A DNA stretch of 64,000 nt from contig NZ_LMLE01000001.1 in NCBI RefSeq assembly GCF_001422545.1, positions 1,176,127 to 1,240,126 on the forward strand, written 5' to 3'. The position numbers and the translations under genes are program-made. Positions 8,690 through 16,399 of this stretch are shown one piece after another. Origin of the DNA: Pedobacter sp. Leaf41. GTDB lineage: Bacteria; Bacteroidota; Bacteroidia; Sphingobacteriales; Sphingobacteriaceae. The notes below the pieces were generated by a model that did no database searches, had not been told where the DNA came from, and saw nothing but the letters and a program-made list of their open reading frames with translations. The number at the start of each line of letters is the position of its first letter. The first letter of the stretch is position 1.

Positions 8690-9689
8690 TGTCTGTTAAT
8701 GTTTTTAGAAATGATTTGATTTGATCTTTTTCAGTATCATTTAACATGATTCCGCCTTTCAAACTTTTATCTAGATTCGGGGAATTCTTTACTCCAGAAT
8801 TATAATGTTCAAGCGCCTCATCCAGATTATAAAATCGGCCATCATGCATGTACGGACTAGTATATTCAATGTTACGTAACGTTGGAACGCGAAATGTTCC
8901 AAAGTCGGCAGCAGCACCGGTGATATGCGAACGACCTTCATCTAGACTAACCAAATCCAGGCCATTGCTTCGGTAAGAAAAATCGGTAAAGAGTGGCTCT
9001 GCATGGCAGGATGAACATTTTTCTTTAAATAAATTGTAACCTGCCAACTCCGTAGATGTAAAAGTGAAGCCCTTTTCTTTTCGCATTATCTTATCATATT
9101 TGGAATTTCCTGATACCAAAACACCCACAAACTGAGCAATCGATTTTAGTACTTTTTGCGAATTGATATCACCAGAGCCAAACGCCTTTTTGAATAATTC
9201 GGGATAGGGTTGTGTGTTTTGCAAAAACGAAACAACTGTTTCTAAATCGGTCTTCATCTCACAGGCATCTGTAAAAGCATTTAAGGGAGATGTTTCGAGG
9301 TTTTTTACCCCACCATCCCAAAAGAAAGCCTTTTGCCAGGCCAGGTTGAAAAGAGGAGGAGCATTCCTTTTGCCCTGACAGTTATCTACACCATGACTTA
9401 CTTTGTGATCAAGGTTTGCAAATGCAGCAAACTGCTGGTGGCAACTTCCACACGAAATACTTTTGTCAGCAGATAAACGAGCGTCGTAAAATATTTTTTT
9501 ACCCAATGCAAAACCCGCATTAGTCAGCTGGTTTTCTTCGAAATTGTATCCCGGCGCTGGGAAATTAGATGGAATAGAAAAGATTATTTTTTTCTCTTCT
9601 GGTATAATGTCATCTTCATTTTTGCTGCATGCATACATCAATGCAATGCTTAGAAAAAGCATTGCAAAGACAATTGATTTACGCCACAT
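8652..9689 (-). CDS. MauG/cytochrome c peroxidase-family diheme lipoprotein (MbnH-like)
   Basis: Periplasmic diheme c protein of 345 aa. A lipobox (LMYAC, Cys21) follows the signal peptide. The two heme sites are CGSCH at 80-84 and CSSCH at 225-229. The RNAPPLFNLAWQ and FWDGG motifs are typical of the CcpA/MauG superfamily, whose members reduce hydrogen peroxide or oxidise protein tryptophans. The gene starts 1 bp after the MbnP-family gene ends. In the established methanobactin-related systems, MbnH is a MauG-like enzyme that oxidises a Trp in its partner MbnP, so this pair is the natural analogue. Peroxidase activity remains the alternative. Confidence 0.9.
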   Translation of the reverse strand: MWRKSIVFAMLFLSIALMYACSKNEDDIIPEEKKIIFSIPSNFPAPGYNFEENQLTNAGFALGKKIFYDARLSADKSISCGSCHQQFAAFANLDHKVSHGVDNCQGKRNAPPLFNLAWQKAFFWDGGVKNLETSPLNAFTDACEMKTDLETVVSFLQNTQPYPELFKKAFGSGDINSQKVLKSIAQFVGVLVSGNSKYDKIMRKEKGFTFTSTELAGYNLFKEKCSSCHAEPLFTDFSYRSNGLDLVSLDEGRSHITGAAADFGTFRVPTLRNIEYTSPYMHDGRFYNLDEALEHYNSGVKNSPNLDKSLKGGIMLNDTEKDQIKSFLKTLTDNEFIKNTLYSES

Positions 9690-9690
9690 A

Positions 9691-10461
9691 TTAATTATGG
9701 ATATGATCTAAACGGAATAACCCTTTAGCATAATTATTCGCTACGATTACTGAATTGGCCCCGCCCATGGTATAATTTAAGGTTGCAAAACTTACATCAC
9801 TAACGCCTGTAAATAGCGATGCTGCATTTACAATAAAGTGCATATTGGGTTTCGCATCAGTTCTAATTCTTAACGGATTTGCAGCGTTAATTTCTGCTGA
9901 AAAAGTTTTAAGGGTATTATTTGGATCGATAACACCACCAATATGGAAGGTGATGGCATTGTTCGCAGCTGTAGACTGGGGAGAAGTTCCTTCCAGTTTT
10001 ACAAAAATATAACCGCTGTTCCAGGTCCAGAACATGCCGTAAATAGGATCTAATACTCCGGTTTGAGCACCAGCAAAATTCCTGGCATAATCAACGCCAA
10101 TGGTATATTCAATTCTTGTATAATCTCCTGTCGGAACATCACTTATCGTAACCAATTTCGATGGACTTTTCGATTCATCAATCAGAAAATAACTTTCTGG
10201 TATGAGGTAAGTTGTGCCATCAGCTTTGCTTAACTTAATATTGCTGACATAATATTTGAATATGTTGATTTTGAAATCTTCGCCTTTTGCATTTTTGTAG
10301 TTGGTTATATTGAGCGCCAAGGCAGCACCATTAACCTGATGTTCGAATTCGATTGTAAAGCTTGACTTTGTATTTGCTGTTATTTCATCGCCGCTTTTTT
10401 TGCAAGACGATAAAAGCATAATTGGGCATAATAATGCCAATAGGTATTGATGTAATTTCAT
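9691..10461 (-). CDS. MbnP-family copper-binding-type lipoprotein
   Basis: Secreted lipoprotein of 256 aa resembling the MbnP family: a FEHQVNG N-terminal strand, FKYYVSNIKL, and the signature GMFWTWNSGY with Trp145 and Trp147. Characterised MbnP proteins bind copper using His ligands and a kynurenine made from Trp by MbnH. Which Trp would be modified here is not known. ATG 10461 is chosen because it gives a signal peptide with lipobox LLSSC (Cys20). The frame stays open to 10551 but that extension runs through a REP repeat. It is cotranscribed with the MauG-like gene. Confidence 0.82.
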   Translation of the reverse strand: MKLHQYLLALLCPIMLLSSCKKSGDEITANTKSSFTIEFEHQVNGAALALNITNYKNAKGEDFKINIFKYYVSNIKLSKADGTTYLIPESYFLIDESKSPSKLVTISDVPTGDYTRIEYTIGVDYARNFAGAQTGVLDPIYGMFWTWNSGYIFVKLEGTSPQSTAANNAITFHIGGVIDPNNTLKTFSAEINAANPLRIRTDAKPNMHFIVNAASLFTGVSDVSFATLNYTMGGANSVIVANNYAKGLFRLDHIHN

Positions 10462-10499
10462 TTTTTTTTGAAAACTGGAATAAGTAATTAAATAATTGC

Positions 10500-10611
10500 T
10501 GTCATTCTGAATGCAATGAAGAATCTCTAACGTTTTAGCGGAAACTAGCATTACAGCAGAAGAAAATAATTGTTTTTAGTAATGAGATTCTTCGCAATGC
10601 TCAGAAAGACA
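10500..10611. repeat. REP-like inverted repeat upstream of the MbnP-family gene
   Basis: Arms at 10500-10527 (GTCATTCTGAATGCAATGAA plus GAATCTC) and 10584-10611 are inverted, imperfect copies around a spacer of about 56 nt. The pattern matches palindromic REP or MITE-type elements. It separates the MbnP gene from the small Cys-protein gene. Confidence 0.7.
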
Positions 10612-10662
10612 ATAGACTACACCTGCGATGGCAAAGCCGCCGCATAAAAAAGTAAAATTTAC

Positions 10663-11034
10663 TTACACCGTTTTCGGTGGATGAAAAATAGAAACAGAAA
10701 GGTTTTTAACTGGTTTTTGGAGATAACCACTTTCTGATTTGATAATGAAGTATGGAATTTGATGATTAATATCGGTAATCTGAAATTTTGGCTCAGCTTC
10801 TACAATTCGTTTGAGATTTTCCTGAACTTGTTTGTTTTTGCTATCTAAGTCTTTCAGCTTTTTTGCTAAAAAACATTGTCCATCACAATGCAATTCAGGA
10901 TGTTCTTTATTGATACAAAATACAGAAGTAATGTATTCTTTGTTCATTTTATAACCCGAATAAACCACTAGTTGCATCGCTCCGTTTGAAACCGAACAAA
11001 TCACTAAAAGGTATATCAGGATTTTTTTGAACAT
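10663..11034 (-). CDS. Small secreted/anchored protein with HCxGxC motif
   Basis: 123 aa with an N-terminal hydrophobic segment (signal peptide or anchor, residues 1-20). Cys40, Cys50 and Cys54 follow, the last two in HCDGQCFLAKKL, with His45 and His49 nearby. The C terminus is FHPPKTV. I do not recognise a named family. Clustered Cys and His suggest metal or heme binding, or a disulfide. It is the first gene of the minus-strand copper/redox cluster, separated from the MbnP gene by a REP element, so cotranscription is uncertain. Confidence 0.75.
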   Translation of the reverse strand: MFKKILIYLLVICSVSNGAMQLVVYSGYKMNKEYITSVFCINKEHPELHCDGQCFLAKKLKDLDSKNKQVQENLKRIVEAEPKFQITDINHQIPYFIIKSESGYLQKPVKNLSVSIFHPPKTV

Positions 11035-11100
11035 TGTATTTGCTGCAAAAGTATTAAAGAAAATGATTGAAGCAAAGAAAAGAAAGTCATTTTTGAAAAA

Positions 11101-11118
11101 CGTTGATTGAAATCAACG
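11101..11118. repeat. Short perfect palindrome CGTTGATT-GA-AATCAACG
   Basis: An 8-bp perfect inverted repeat with a 2-nt spacer, in the gap between the Cys-protein gene and the phosphoglucomutase gene. It is similar in design to the one at 11203-11220. Confidence 0.55.
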
Positions 11119-11202
11119 GCAATGAGTACCTAATAAAATAGGAATCTAGTGAAGCATCTTTCAATTACAAATAACAAGATTATACTAAATGCTATTCCTT
11201 AA

Positions 11203-11220
11203 CGTCAGTTTCAACTGACG
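11203..11220. repeat. Short perfect palindrome CGTCAGTT-TC-AACTGACG
   Basis: An 8-bp perfect inverted repeat with a 2-nt loop, 11 bp before the ACAGAT-family hairpin at 11231. Probably another small dispersed palindrome family. Confidence 0.55.
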
Positions 11221-11230
11221 GGTATAAAAA

Positions 11231-11282
11231 AACACAGATGAAATTCTTCATCTGTGTTCATCCTTTTTATCTGTGGCTAAAA
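11231..11282. terminator. ACAGAT-family hairpin downstream of phosphoglucomutase
   Basis: A perfect 12-bp stem, AACACAGATGAA with TTCATCTGTGTT, at 11231-11258. It continues into the repeat tail that ends at the phosphoglucomutase stop. It has A-rich flanks on the left, so it could terminate minus-strand transcription. Confidence 0.55.
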
Positions 11283-11283
11283 C

Positions 11284-13020
11284 CTAAGCCTGCAAATCGG
11301 CCATTATAGCTTTAATTTTATCACCTAGCTCCTCATTTACTCTAGCAAAATCAGCCCGATCTGCCAATGGTGCATTTACACTGCAATAGAATTTAATTTT
11401 CGGCTCGGTACCACTCGGGCGAGCAGAAACGATACTTCCATCTTCTGTAATAAACTGTAAAACATCAGAAGTTGGATAATCCAATTTTGTTACTTTTCCG
11501 GTAGTTAAATCAGTTTCCTGGCTCAATTCGTAATCTTTTAACACTGATACCTTAGAACCGCCTAGGGTTGAAGGTGGATTCTCACGGAATTTAACCATCA
11601 TCGCTTTGATTTCTTCAGCCCCTGTTTTACCTTTTTTAGTCAATGAAACTAAATCTTCTTTATACAAGCCATATTCAACATACATATCTAACAAAGCATT
11701 GTATAAACTTGCTCCCTTATCTTTATAGTAGGCCGTCATTTCCGAAATGAAAGCAGCAGAAACAACCGCATCTTTATCGCGAACTAAATCGCCAATCAGG
11801 TAGCCATAACTTTCTTCACCACCACCAATAAAATACTTTTTACCTTCTAATTCGGTCATTAACTGACCAATGTATTTAAATCCAGTTAAGGTATTGTAAT
11901 AAGTAACATCCTTTTTCTTTGCGATTTCTTCAATAAGGTTCGAGGTAACAATTGTTTTCACAATAAACTGATTGCCATCTAATTTACCGCCTTCTTGCCA
12001 GGCAGATAAAAGATAATTGATCAATAAACTTCCAGTTTGATTACCATTCAATAATACCCATTCGCCATCATTATCTTTAACAGCGATACCCACGCGATCT
12101 GCATCTGGGTCAGTTGCCAAAACTAAATCTGCATCAATCTCTTTAGCTTTGTTCATAGCTAAAGTCAAGGCATCTTTTTCCTCAGGATTTGGATAAACTA
12201 CCGTCGGGAAATTACCATCAGGTTTACTTTGCTCTTCAACAATGGTTACGTTAGTAAAGCCAAATTGTTCCAATGCTTTTGGTACCAAAGTAATTCCGGT
12301 ACCATGGATAGGAGAGTACACAATTTTCAAATCGTGTTGTCTTTTAATTGCTTCGGGTGAAATGGAAAGCGCAGTAATTCCATCTAAGTAAAGTTTATCT
12401 ACAGCCTCGCCAATTAATTCAACATTTGCATCAATGCGATCAAATTTTACTTCGTCGATGCTTTTGATTTTATTTACTTCATCGATAACCAGTTTATCAT
12501 CCGGAGAGGTGAACTGTCCGCCATCTGCTCCATAAGCTTTGTAGCCATTATATTCTTTAGGATTATGGGAAGCGGTAAGCATTACTCCACTTTTACATCC
12601 GAAATGACGGACGGCAAAAGACAACTCAGGAGTTGGTCTTAATGCCTCAAAAAAGTATACATGAATGCCATTTGCTGAAAAAACATCAGCCGTAATTCCT
12701 GCAAAGTAATCAGAATTATTTCTGCTATCGTGAGCAATGGCTACGCTGATTTTCTCACCTGGGTATTTATTATTCAAATAATTTGCTAAACCTTGAGTGG
12801 CTGTACCAATAGTATATTTATTTATTCGGTTAGAGCCGGCACCCATTATGCCCCGCAAGCCACCTGTACCAAATTCAAGGCTTTTATAAAAAGCATCGGT
12901 AAGTTCTGTAGTTGCATTTTTATCTACAAGTTCCTGAATTTCAGACTTTGTTTTATCGTCGTAGTGTCCGCTTAACCACTGATTTATTGTGGTTTGTGTT
13001 GATTGATCAATTGATTGCAT
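11284..13020 (-). CDS. pgcA: Phosphoglucomutase/phosphomannomutase
   Basis: Cytosolic alpha-D-phosphohexomutase that interconverts hexose 1- and 6-phosphates and feeds UDP-glucose and glycogen synthesis. Its 578 aa match the long PGM2/PgcA type. The catalytic phosphoserine is Ser151 in TASHNPKEYNGY, the Mg loop is DPDADR at 304-309, and the sugar-binding loop GGGEESYGY and the phosphate loop near RPSGTEPKIKFY are all present. It stands alone on the minus strand and converges with the copper cluster's upstream gap. A TAAATTTG promoter element lies 36 bp upstream. The gene symbol follows the B. subtilis homologue. Confidence 0.93.
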   Translation of the reverse strand: MQSIDQSTQTTINQWLSGHYDDKTKSEIQELVDKNATTELTDAFYKSLEFGTGGLRGIMGAGSNRINKYTIGTATQGLANYLNNKYPGEKISVAIAHDSRNNSDYFAGITADVFSANGIHVYFFEALRPTPELSFAVRHFGCKSGVMLTASHNPKEYNGYKAYGADGGQFTSPDDKLVIDEVNKIKSIDEVKFDRIDANVELIGEAVDKLYLDGITALSISPEAIKRQHDLKIVYSPIHGTGITLVPKALEQFGFTNVTIVEEQSKPDGNFPTVVYPNPEEKDALTLAMNKAKEIDADLVLATDPDADRVGIAVKDNDGEWVLLNGNQTGSLLINYLLSAWQEGGKLDGNQFIVKTIVTSNLIEEIAKKKDVTYYNTLTGFKYIGQLMTELEGKKYFIGGGEESYGYLIGDLVRDKDAVVSAAFISEMTAYYKDKGASLYNALLDMYVEYGLYKEDLVSLTKKGKTGAEEIKAMMVKFRENPPSTLGGSKVSVLKDYELSQETDLTTGKVTKLDYPTSDVLQFITEDGSIVSARPSGTEPKIKFYCSVNAPLADRADFARVNEELGDKIKAIMADLQA

Positions 13021-13055
13021 TGAGCTCTATTTTTAATTTAATATCTGGTGTTGAA

Positions 13056-13063
13056 CAAATTTA
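13056..13063 (-). promoter_or_regulatory. Putative -7 element (TAAATTTG) of the phosphoglucomutase gene
   Basis: Exact match to TAnnTTTG on the minus strand, 36 bp before the ATG at 13020. No well-placed -33 element was seen. Confidence 0.4.
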
Positions 13064-13269
13064 ATTGGATGAAGTTTTGTTAAAATATCGAAATTTTAAT
13101 TAATCCAAATTTTATTTTGTTGAGGATGTTGCTTTTAAGCTGCTTTTGTTTATTTTCACGCCCCGATACAATTATAAGAAAATCCAGTATTATAAATGGG
13201 CCGATTGTAACTTTTTCACAATAATTGTAAAGTTCAGGCGGCTCATCCGGTTAACCAATTTATAAATAG

Positions 13270-14583
13270 ATGAAAATATTAAAATTTGGGGGTACTTCTG
13301 TAGGTAGTCCCGAGCGCATGACGAAATTATTGGATATCATTAATCCAAATGAAGAACAGATTGTGGTTTTATCAGCAGTGTCTGGTACTACAAATAGTTT
13401 GGTAGAAATTTCTAATTATTTTTTAGCTGGGGATAAGAAGAAGGGGAGCGAATGTGTTGAAAATTTATATCAAAAATATAAGGATTTTGTAATTGAGTTA
13501 TTGCCCGCTGCCGATTTTCAGGAGATGGGCAATGAGGTAATTGATTATCATTTCAGCTTTCTAGCTGTTTTAACCAACGATATTTTTACTTCAATTGAAG
13601 AGAAAGTTGTTTTGGCTCAAGGCGAATTATTATCGACAACATTATATCATATTTATTTGAAGTCAATCGGTGTCGAATCAGTATTACTTCCAGCATTAGA
13701 TTTCATGAAGACTGATGAAGACAATGAACCTGATATTCCATTTACAACCAAACATTTAACGCCATTATTAGAAGCAAACAAAGGCAATAAATTGTTCATC
13801 ACTCAGGGATTTATTTGCCGCAACAGTTTTGGCGAAGTGGATAATTTGCGCCGTGGTGGAAGCGATTATACTGCTTCTTTACTTGGAGCAGCAATTTTAG
13901 CCGAAGAAGTTCAAATTTGGACAGACATTGATGGGATGCACAATAATGATCCTCGAATTGTAAAAGGGACCAAACCAATTGCGCAATTATCATTTGATGA
14001 GGCTGCAGAATTAGCTTATTTTGGAGCAAAAATTTTACATCCGCAATCTGTTTTTCCGGCACAGAAATATAAAATTCCTGTTCGTTTATTAAATACTATG
14101 GAGCCTTCTGCTGCTGGTACTTTGATCACGCATAACAGCGAAAAGGGTAAAATTAAATCAATCGCAGCAAAAGATGGCATCACTGCTATTCGCATTCAAT
14201 CTAGTCGGATGCTTTTAGCTTACGGTTTTTTACGTCGCGTGTTTGAAGTATTTGAGCGTTACAAAACACCAATTGACATGATCACCACCTCTGAGGTTGC
14301 GGTATCGTTAACTATCGATGAGACCGGAAATCTTTCAAAAATTATTGAAGAATTAGAAAGCTTCGGTACAGTTGAAGTGGATACCAACCACAGTATTGTT
14401 TGCGTTGTAGGGGATTTCGGCTCAGAAAAACATGGTTTTGCTAGTCGGGTTTTGGAAGGGTTGAAACATATTCCAATTCGTATGATTTCTTATGGAGGAA
14501 GCAACTATAATGTTTCGCTACTCATATTGAGCGAATACAAAACTGAAGCTTTAAGAAGTTTGCACAATAGATTATTTGAATAG
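13270..14583 (+). CDS. lysC: Aspartate kinase
   Basis: Phosphorylates aspartate as the first step toward lysine, threonine and methionine. The kinase domain begins with KFGGTSVGS at residues 4-12, with later motifs RRGGSDYTASL and WTDIDGMHNNDPR. Two ACT domains occupy about 300-437 and would mediate feedback inhibition. At 437 aa it is monofunctional, with no homoserine dehydrogenase domain. The diaminopimelate decarboxylase gene follows on the same strand 318 bp later, which supports a lysine/peptidoglycan-precursor role. Its 3' end overlaps a tiny membrane-protein gene on the opposite strand by 12 bp. Confidence 0.93.
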   Translation: MKILKFGGTSVGSPERMTKLLDIINPNEEQIVVLSAVSGTTNSLVEISNYFLAGDKKKGSECVENLYQKYKDFVIELLPAADFQEMGNEVIDYHFSFLAVLTNDIFTSIEEKVVLAQGELLSTTLYHIYLKSIGVESVLLPALDFMKTDEDNEPDIPFTTKHLTPLLEANKGNKLFITQGFICRNSFGEVDNLRRGGSDYTASLLGAAILAEEVQIWTDIDGMHNNDPRIVKGTKPIAQLSFDEAAELAYFGAKILHPQSVFPAQKYKIPVRLLNTMEPSAAGTLITHNSEKGKIKSIAAKDGITAIRIQSSRMLLAYGFLRRVFEVFERYKTPIDMITTSEVAVSLTIDETGNLSKIIEELESFGTVEVDTNHSIVCVVGDFGSEKHGFASRVLEGLKHIPIRMISYGGSNYNVSLLILSEYKTEALRSLHNRLFE

Positions 14584-14736
14584 CAAATAAAACGCACCCA
14601 TAATAACCAGCAAGCCGACAAGAAAGTGAAAACCTAAAAAGTTTGCTGGTAACAATTGATTTTTGTATTTCTTGTAGGAATTAAATAATCCTAAAGAGAT
14701 AACTAAAACGACAAAAATGGCTGCAATTATTTTCAT
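14572..14736 (-). CDS. Tiny membrane protein (54 aa)
   Basis: Starts at ATG 14736 and encodes MKIIAAIFVVLVISLGLF followed by a short basic stretch and a second hydrophobic segment, giving two membrane spans. Its start overlaps the end of the upstream 56-aa gene by 4 bp, a sign of translational coupling. Its stop lies inside the last codons of the aspartate kinase gene on the other strand. No family was recognised. Two-span topology and coupling to a similar small protein make it credible despite its size. Confidence 0.55.
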   Translation of the reverse strand: MKIIAAIFVVLVISLGLFNSYKKYKNQLLPANFLGFHFLVGLLVIMGAFYLLFK

Positions 14737-14903
14737 TTTCTAATAAAGAATAAGAACAATACAATTAGAATAAGAACAATAGAAAATCTAATTTTCCCAT
14801 TGTATTGTTTTTGGGTAATGCGTCCATGCTTCAAATCAAGGTAATTGCCCCAATAAATGAGTACAAAAAATAAAATTAAAACGATTATAAGGAATTTGAA
14901 CAT
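14733..14903 (-). CDS. Small two-span membrane protein (56 aa)
   Basis: Encodes a hydrophobic N-terminal span (MFKFLIIVLILFFVLIYWG), a charged loop with DLKHGRITQKQYNGK, and a second span ending FFIRK. ATG 14903 is preferred over the in-frame upstream start at 14936 because it places the first span at the N terminus. That ATG overlaps head-on with the ATG of the diaminopimelate decarboxylase gene within a single CATG. The function is unknown; it is coupled to the 54-aa gene. Confidence 0.6.
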   Translation of the reverse strand: MFKFLIIVLILFFVLIYWGNYLDLKHGRITQKQYNGKIRFSIVLILIVLFLFFIRK

Positions 14904-16056
14904 GTTCGCCGATAAAGATATATCAAAGTTTAACAATATAGAAACGCCTTTTTACTATTACGATACGGATTTATTGCAAAAAACGCTAAGCACTTGTGCA
15001 GAAGCCGCCGCTCCATATCAATTTCATATTCATTATGCTTTAAAAGCTAACTTCAATTCTGTTTTACTCGAGCAAATTAAACAGATTGGCTTTGGTGCAG
15101 ATTGTGTAAGTGCCGGAGAGGTGAGAAGAGCTGTTGAAGTCGGTTTCGATCACAAAAAAATCGTATTCGCTGGTGTCGGTAAATCCGATAAAGAAATAAA
15201 TGAGGCTTTAGATCTTGATATCTTCTGCTTCAATGTAGAATCTATTCAAGAGTTGGAAGTTTTGAATGAGTTAGCAGCTGCAAAAGGCAAGACTGCACAG
15301 GTAGCTATCCGTATTAACCCTAATGTAGATGCCCATACCCACCACAACATTACCACAGGTTTAGACGAAAATAAGTTTGGAATCAATTCATGGGATTTAC
15401 CACAATGTGCGGAAACCTTGAATTTATCTAAAAACCTAAAATTTATTGGAATTCACTTCCATATCGGTTCTCAAATTACCAACCTCGATGTTTATAAAAA
15501 CCTTTGTGTTCGCGTAAATGAATTCTGTAGTTGGTTTGAAGATAAAGGTTTCGTTGTCGAGATTTTAAACGTCGGTGGTGGTTTAGGTATTGACTATTAT
15601 AATCCTGATAATCAAATCCCTGACTTTAAATCTTACTTTAAGATATTTAACGATTTTCTGGACGTAAAACCCAATCAGGAAGTTCATTTTGAATTAGGAA
15701 GAGCATTGGTTGGCCAATCAGCAGCTTTAATCACCAAAGCATTATATATCAAAAAAGGTAAGAAAAAAAACTTTGTGGTTTTAGATGCCGGAATGACTGA
15801 GTTGATGCGTCCTGCCTTATACCAGGCTTACCATAAAATTGAGAATTTGACTCGAGGTAACGGAAATGAAATCAAGTATGATGTCGTAGGGCCCATTTGC
15901 GAAAGCACCGATTGCTTTGGCAAAGAAGTGGAGCAACCAGAATCATTTAGAGGCGATATTTTCGCCATCCGCAGTGCTGGCGCTTACGGTGAAGTAATGG
16001 CATCAAACTATAATTTAAGAGATGCGATAAGATCTGTCTACAGTAACGAACTATAA
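14902..16056 (+). CDS. lysA: Diaminopimelate decarboxylase
   Basis: PLP-dependent fold-type III enzyme that makes lysine from meso-diaminopimelate. The PLP lysine is Lys48 in HYALKANFN. HFHIGSQI, NVGGGLGIDY (phosphate binding) and the active-site CESTD near the C terminus are present. The length is 384 aa from ATG 14902. The frame is open further upstream to 14857, but MFADKDISKF aligns best with the usual N terminus. The start codon shares bases with the divergent small-membrane-protein gene. It follows lysC on the same strand. Confidence 0.92.
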   Translation: MFADKDISKFNNIETPFYYYDTDLLQKTLSTCAEAAAPYQFHIHYALKANFNSVLLEQIKQIGFGADCVSAGEVRRAVEVGFDHKKIVFAGVGKSDKEINEALDLDIFCFNVESIQELEVLNELAAAKGKTAQVAIRINPNVDAHTHHNITTGLDENKFGINSWDLPQCAETLNLSKNLKFIGIHFHIGSQITNLDVYKNLCVRVNEFCSWFEDKGFVVEILNVGGGLGIDYYNPDNQIPDFKSYFKIFNDFLDVKPNQEVHFELGRALVGQSAALITKALYIKKGKKKNFVVLDAGMTELMRPALYQAYHKIENLTRGNGNEIKYDVVGPICESTDCFGKEVEQPESFRGDIFAIRSAGAYGEVMASNYNLRDAIRSVYSNEL

Positions 16057-16065
16057 TTACATATT

Positions 16066-16130
16066 CGTCATTGCAAGGCACGAAGCGATCTTAATTAGTA
16101 GGATATATTACTTCGTACCTTGCAATGACG
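16066..16130. repeat. REP-like palindrome, CATTGC family (intact hairpin)
   Basis: Inverted arms CGTCATTGCAAGGCACGAAG (16066-16085) and its near-perfect complement (16111-16130) enclose a 25-nt spacer. It lies between lysA and a convergent small gene and could act as a terminator. Confidence 0.75.
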
Positions 16131-16137
16131 TTTAACA

Positions 16138-16350
16138 TTATTTCTTTTTCGAGGCCACAAGTACAACTACACCCGCAACTAAAACTATTCCACCAACATA
16201 CGGCGGCCAGTTTACCGATTTTTCTTTGTCAGCTGATATCTGAATAGGTCCGGCGTCAACTATCTTTTCTTTTTGAGTGTATGAAAATCCAGTCCAAACG
16301 AGCATAATCACTCCAATTACAATTAAGATAAGTCCTATAGATTTGTTCAT
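16138..16350 (-). CDS. Small membrane protein with two spans
   Basis: 70 aa: a hydrophobic helix at residues 4-23, a periplasmic-type loop of about 25 residues containing DAGPIQISADKEKSVNWPP, a second glycine- and valine-rich helix, and a terminal KKK. The pattern resembles DUF3185-type small membrane proteins, but the assignment is tentative. It shares strand and orientation with the downstream-facing lipoprotein gene, with a gap of 49 bp. Confidence 0.65.
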   Translation of the reverse strand: MNKSIGLILIVIGVIMLVWTGFSYTQKEKIVDAGPIQISADKEKSVNWPPYVGGIVLVAGVVVLVASKKK

Positions 16351-16399
16351 GATATTTTATTTTTAATAGCTGAACAGTAAACCTGAAATTATGTTTTCA

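Noticed and set aside
10462..10551. Upstream extension of the MbnP-family gene to 10551
   Set aside because: It would translate through a REP-like repeat. The signal peptide with lipobox begins at ATG 10461.
13021..13269. Lysine riboswitch before lysC
   Set aside because: The 249-bp gap lacks the length and conserved multi-helix core of the L-box. Only weak inverted repeats are seen.
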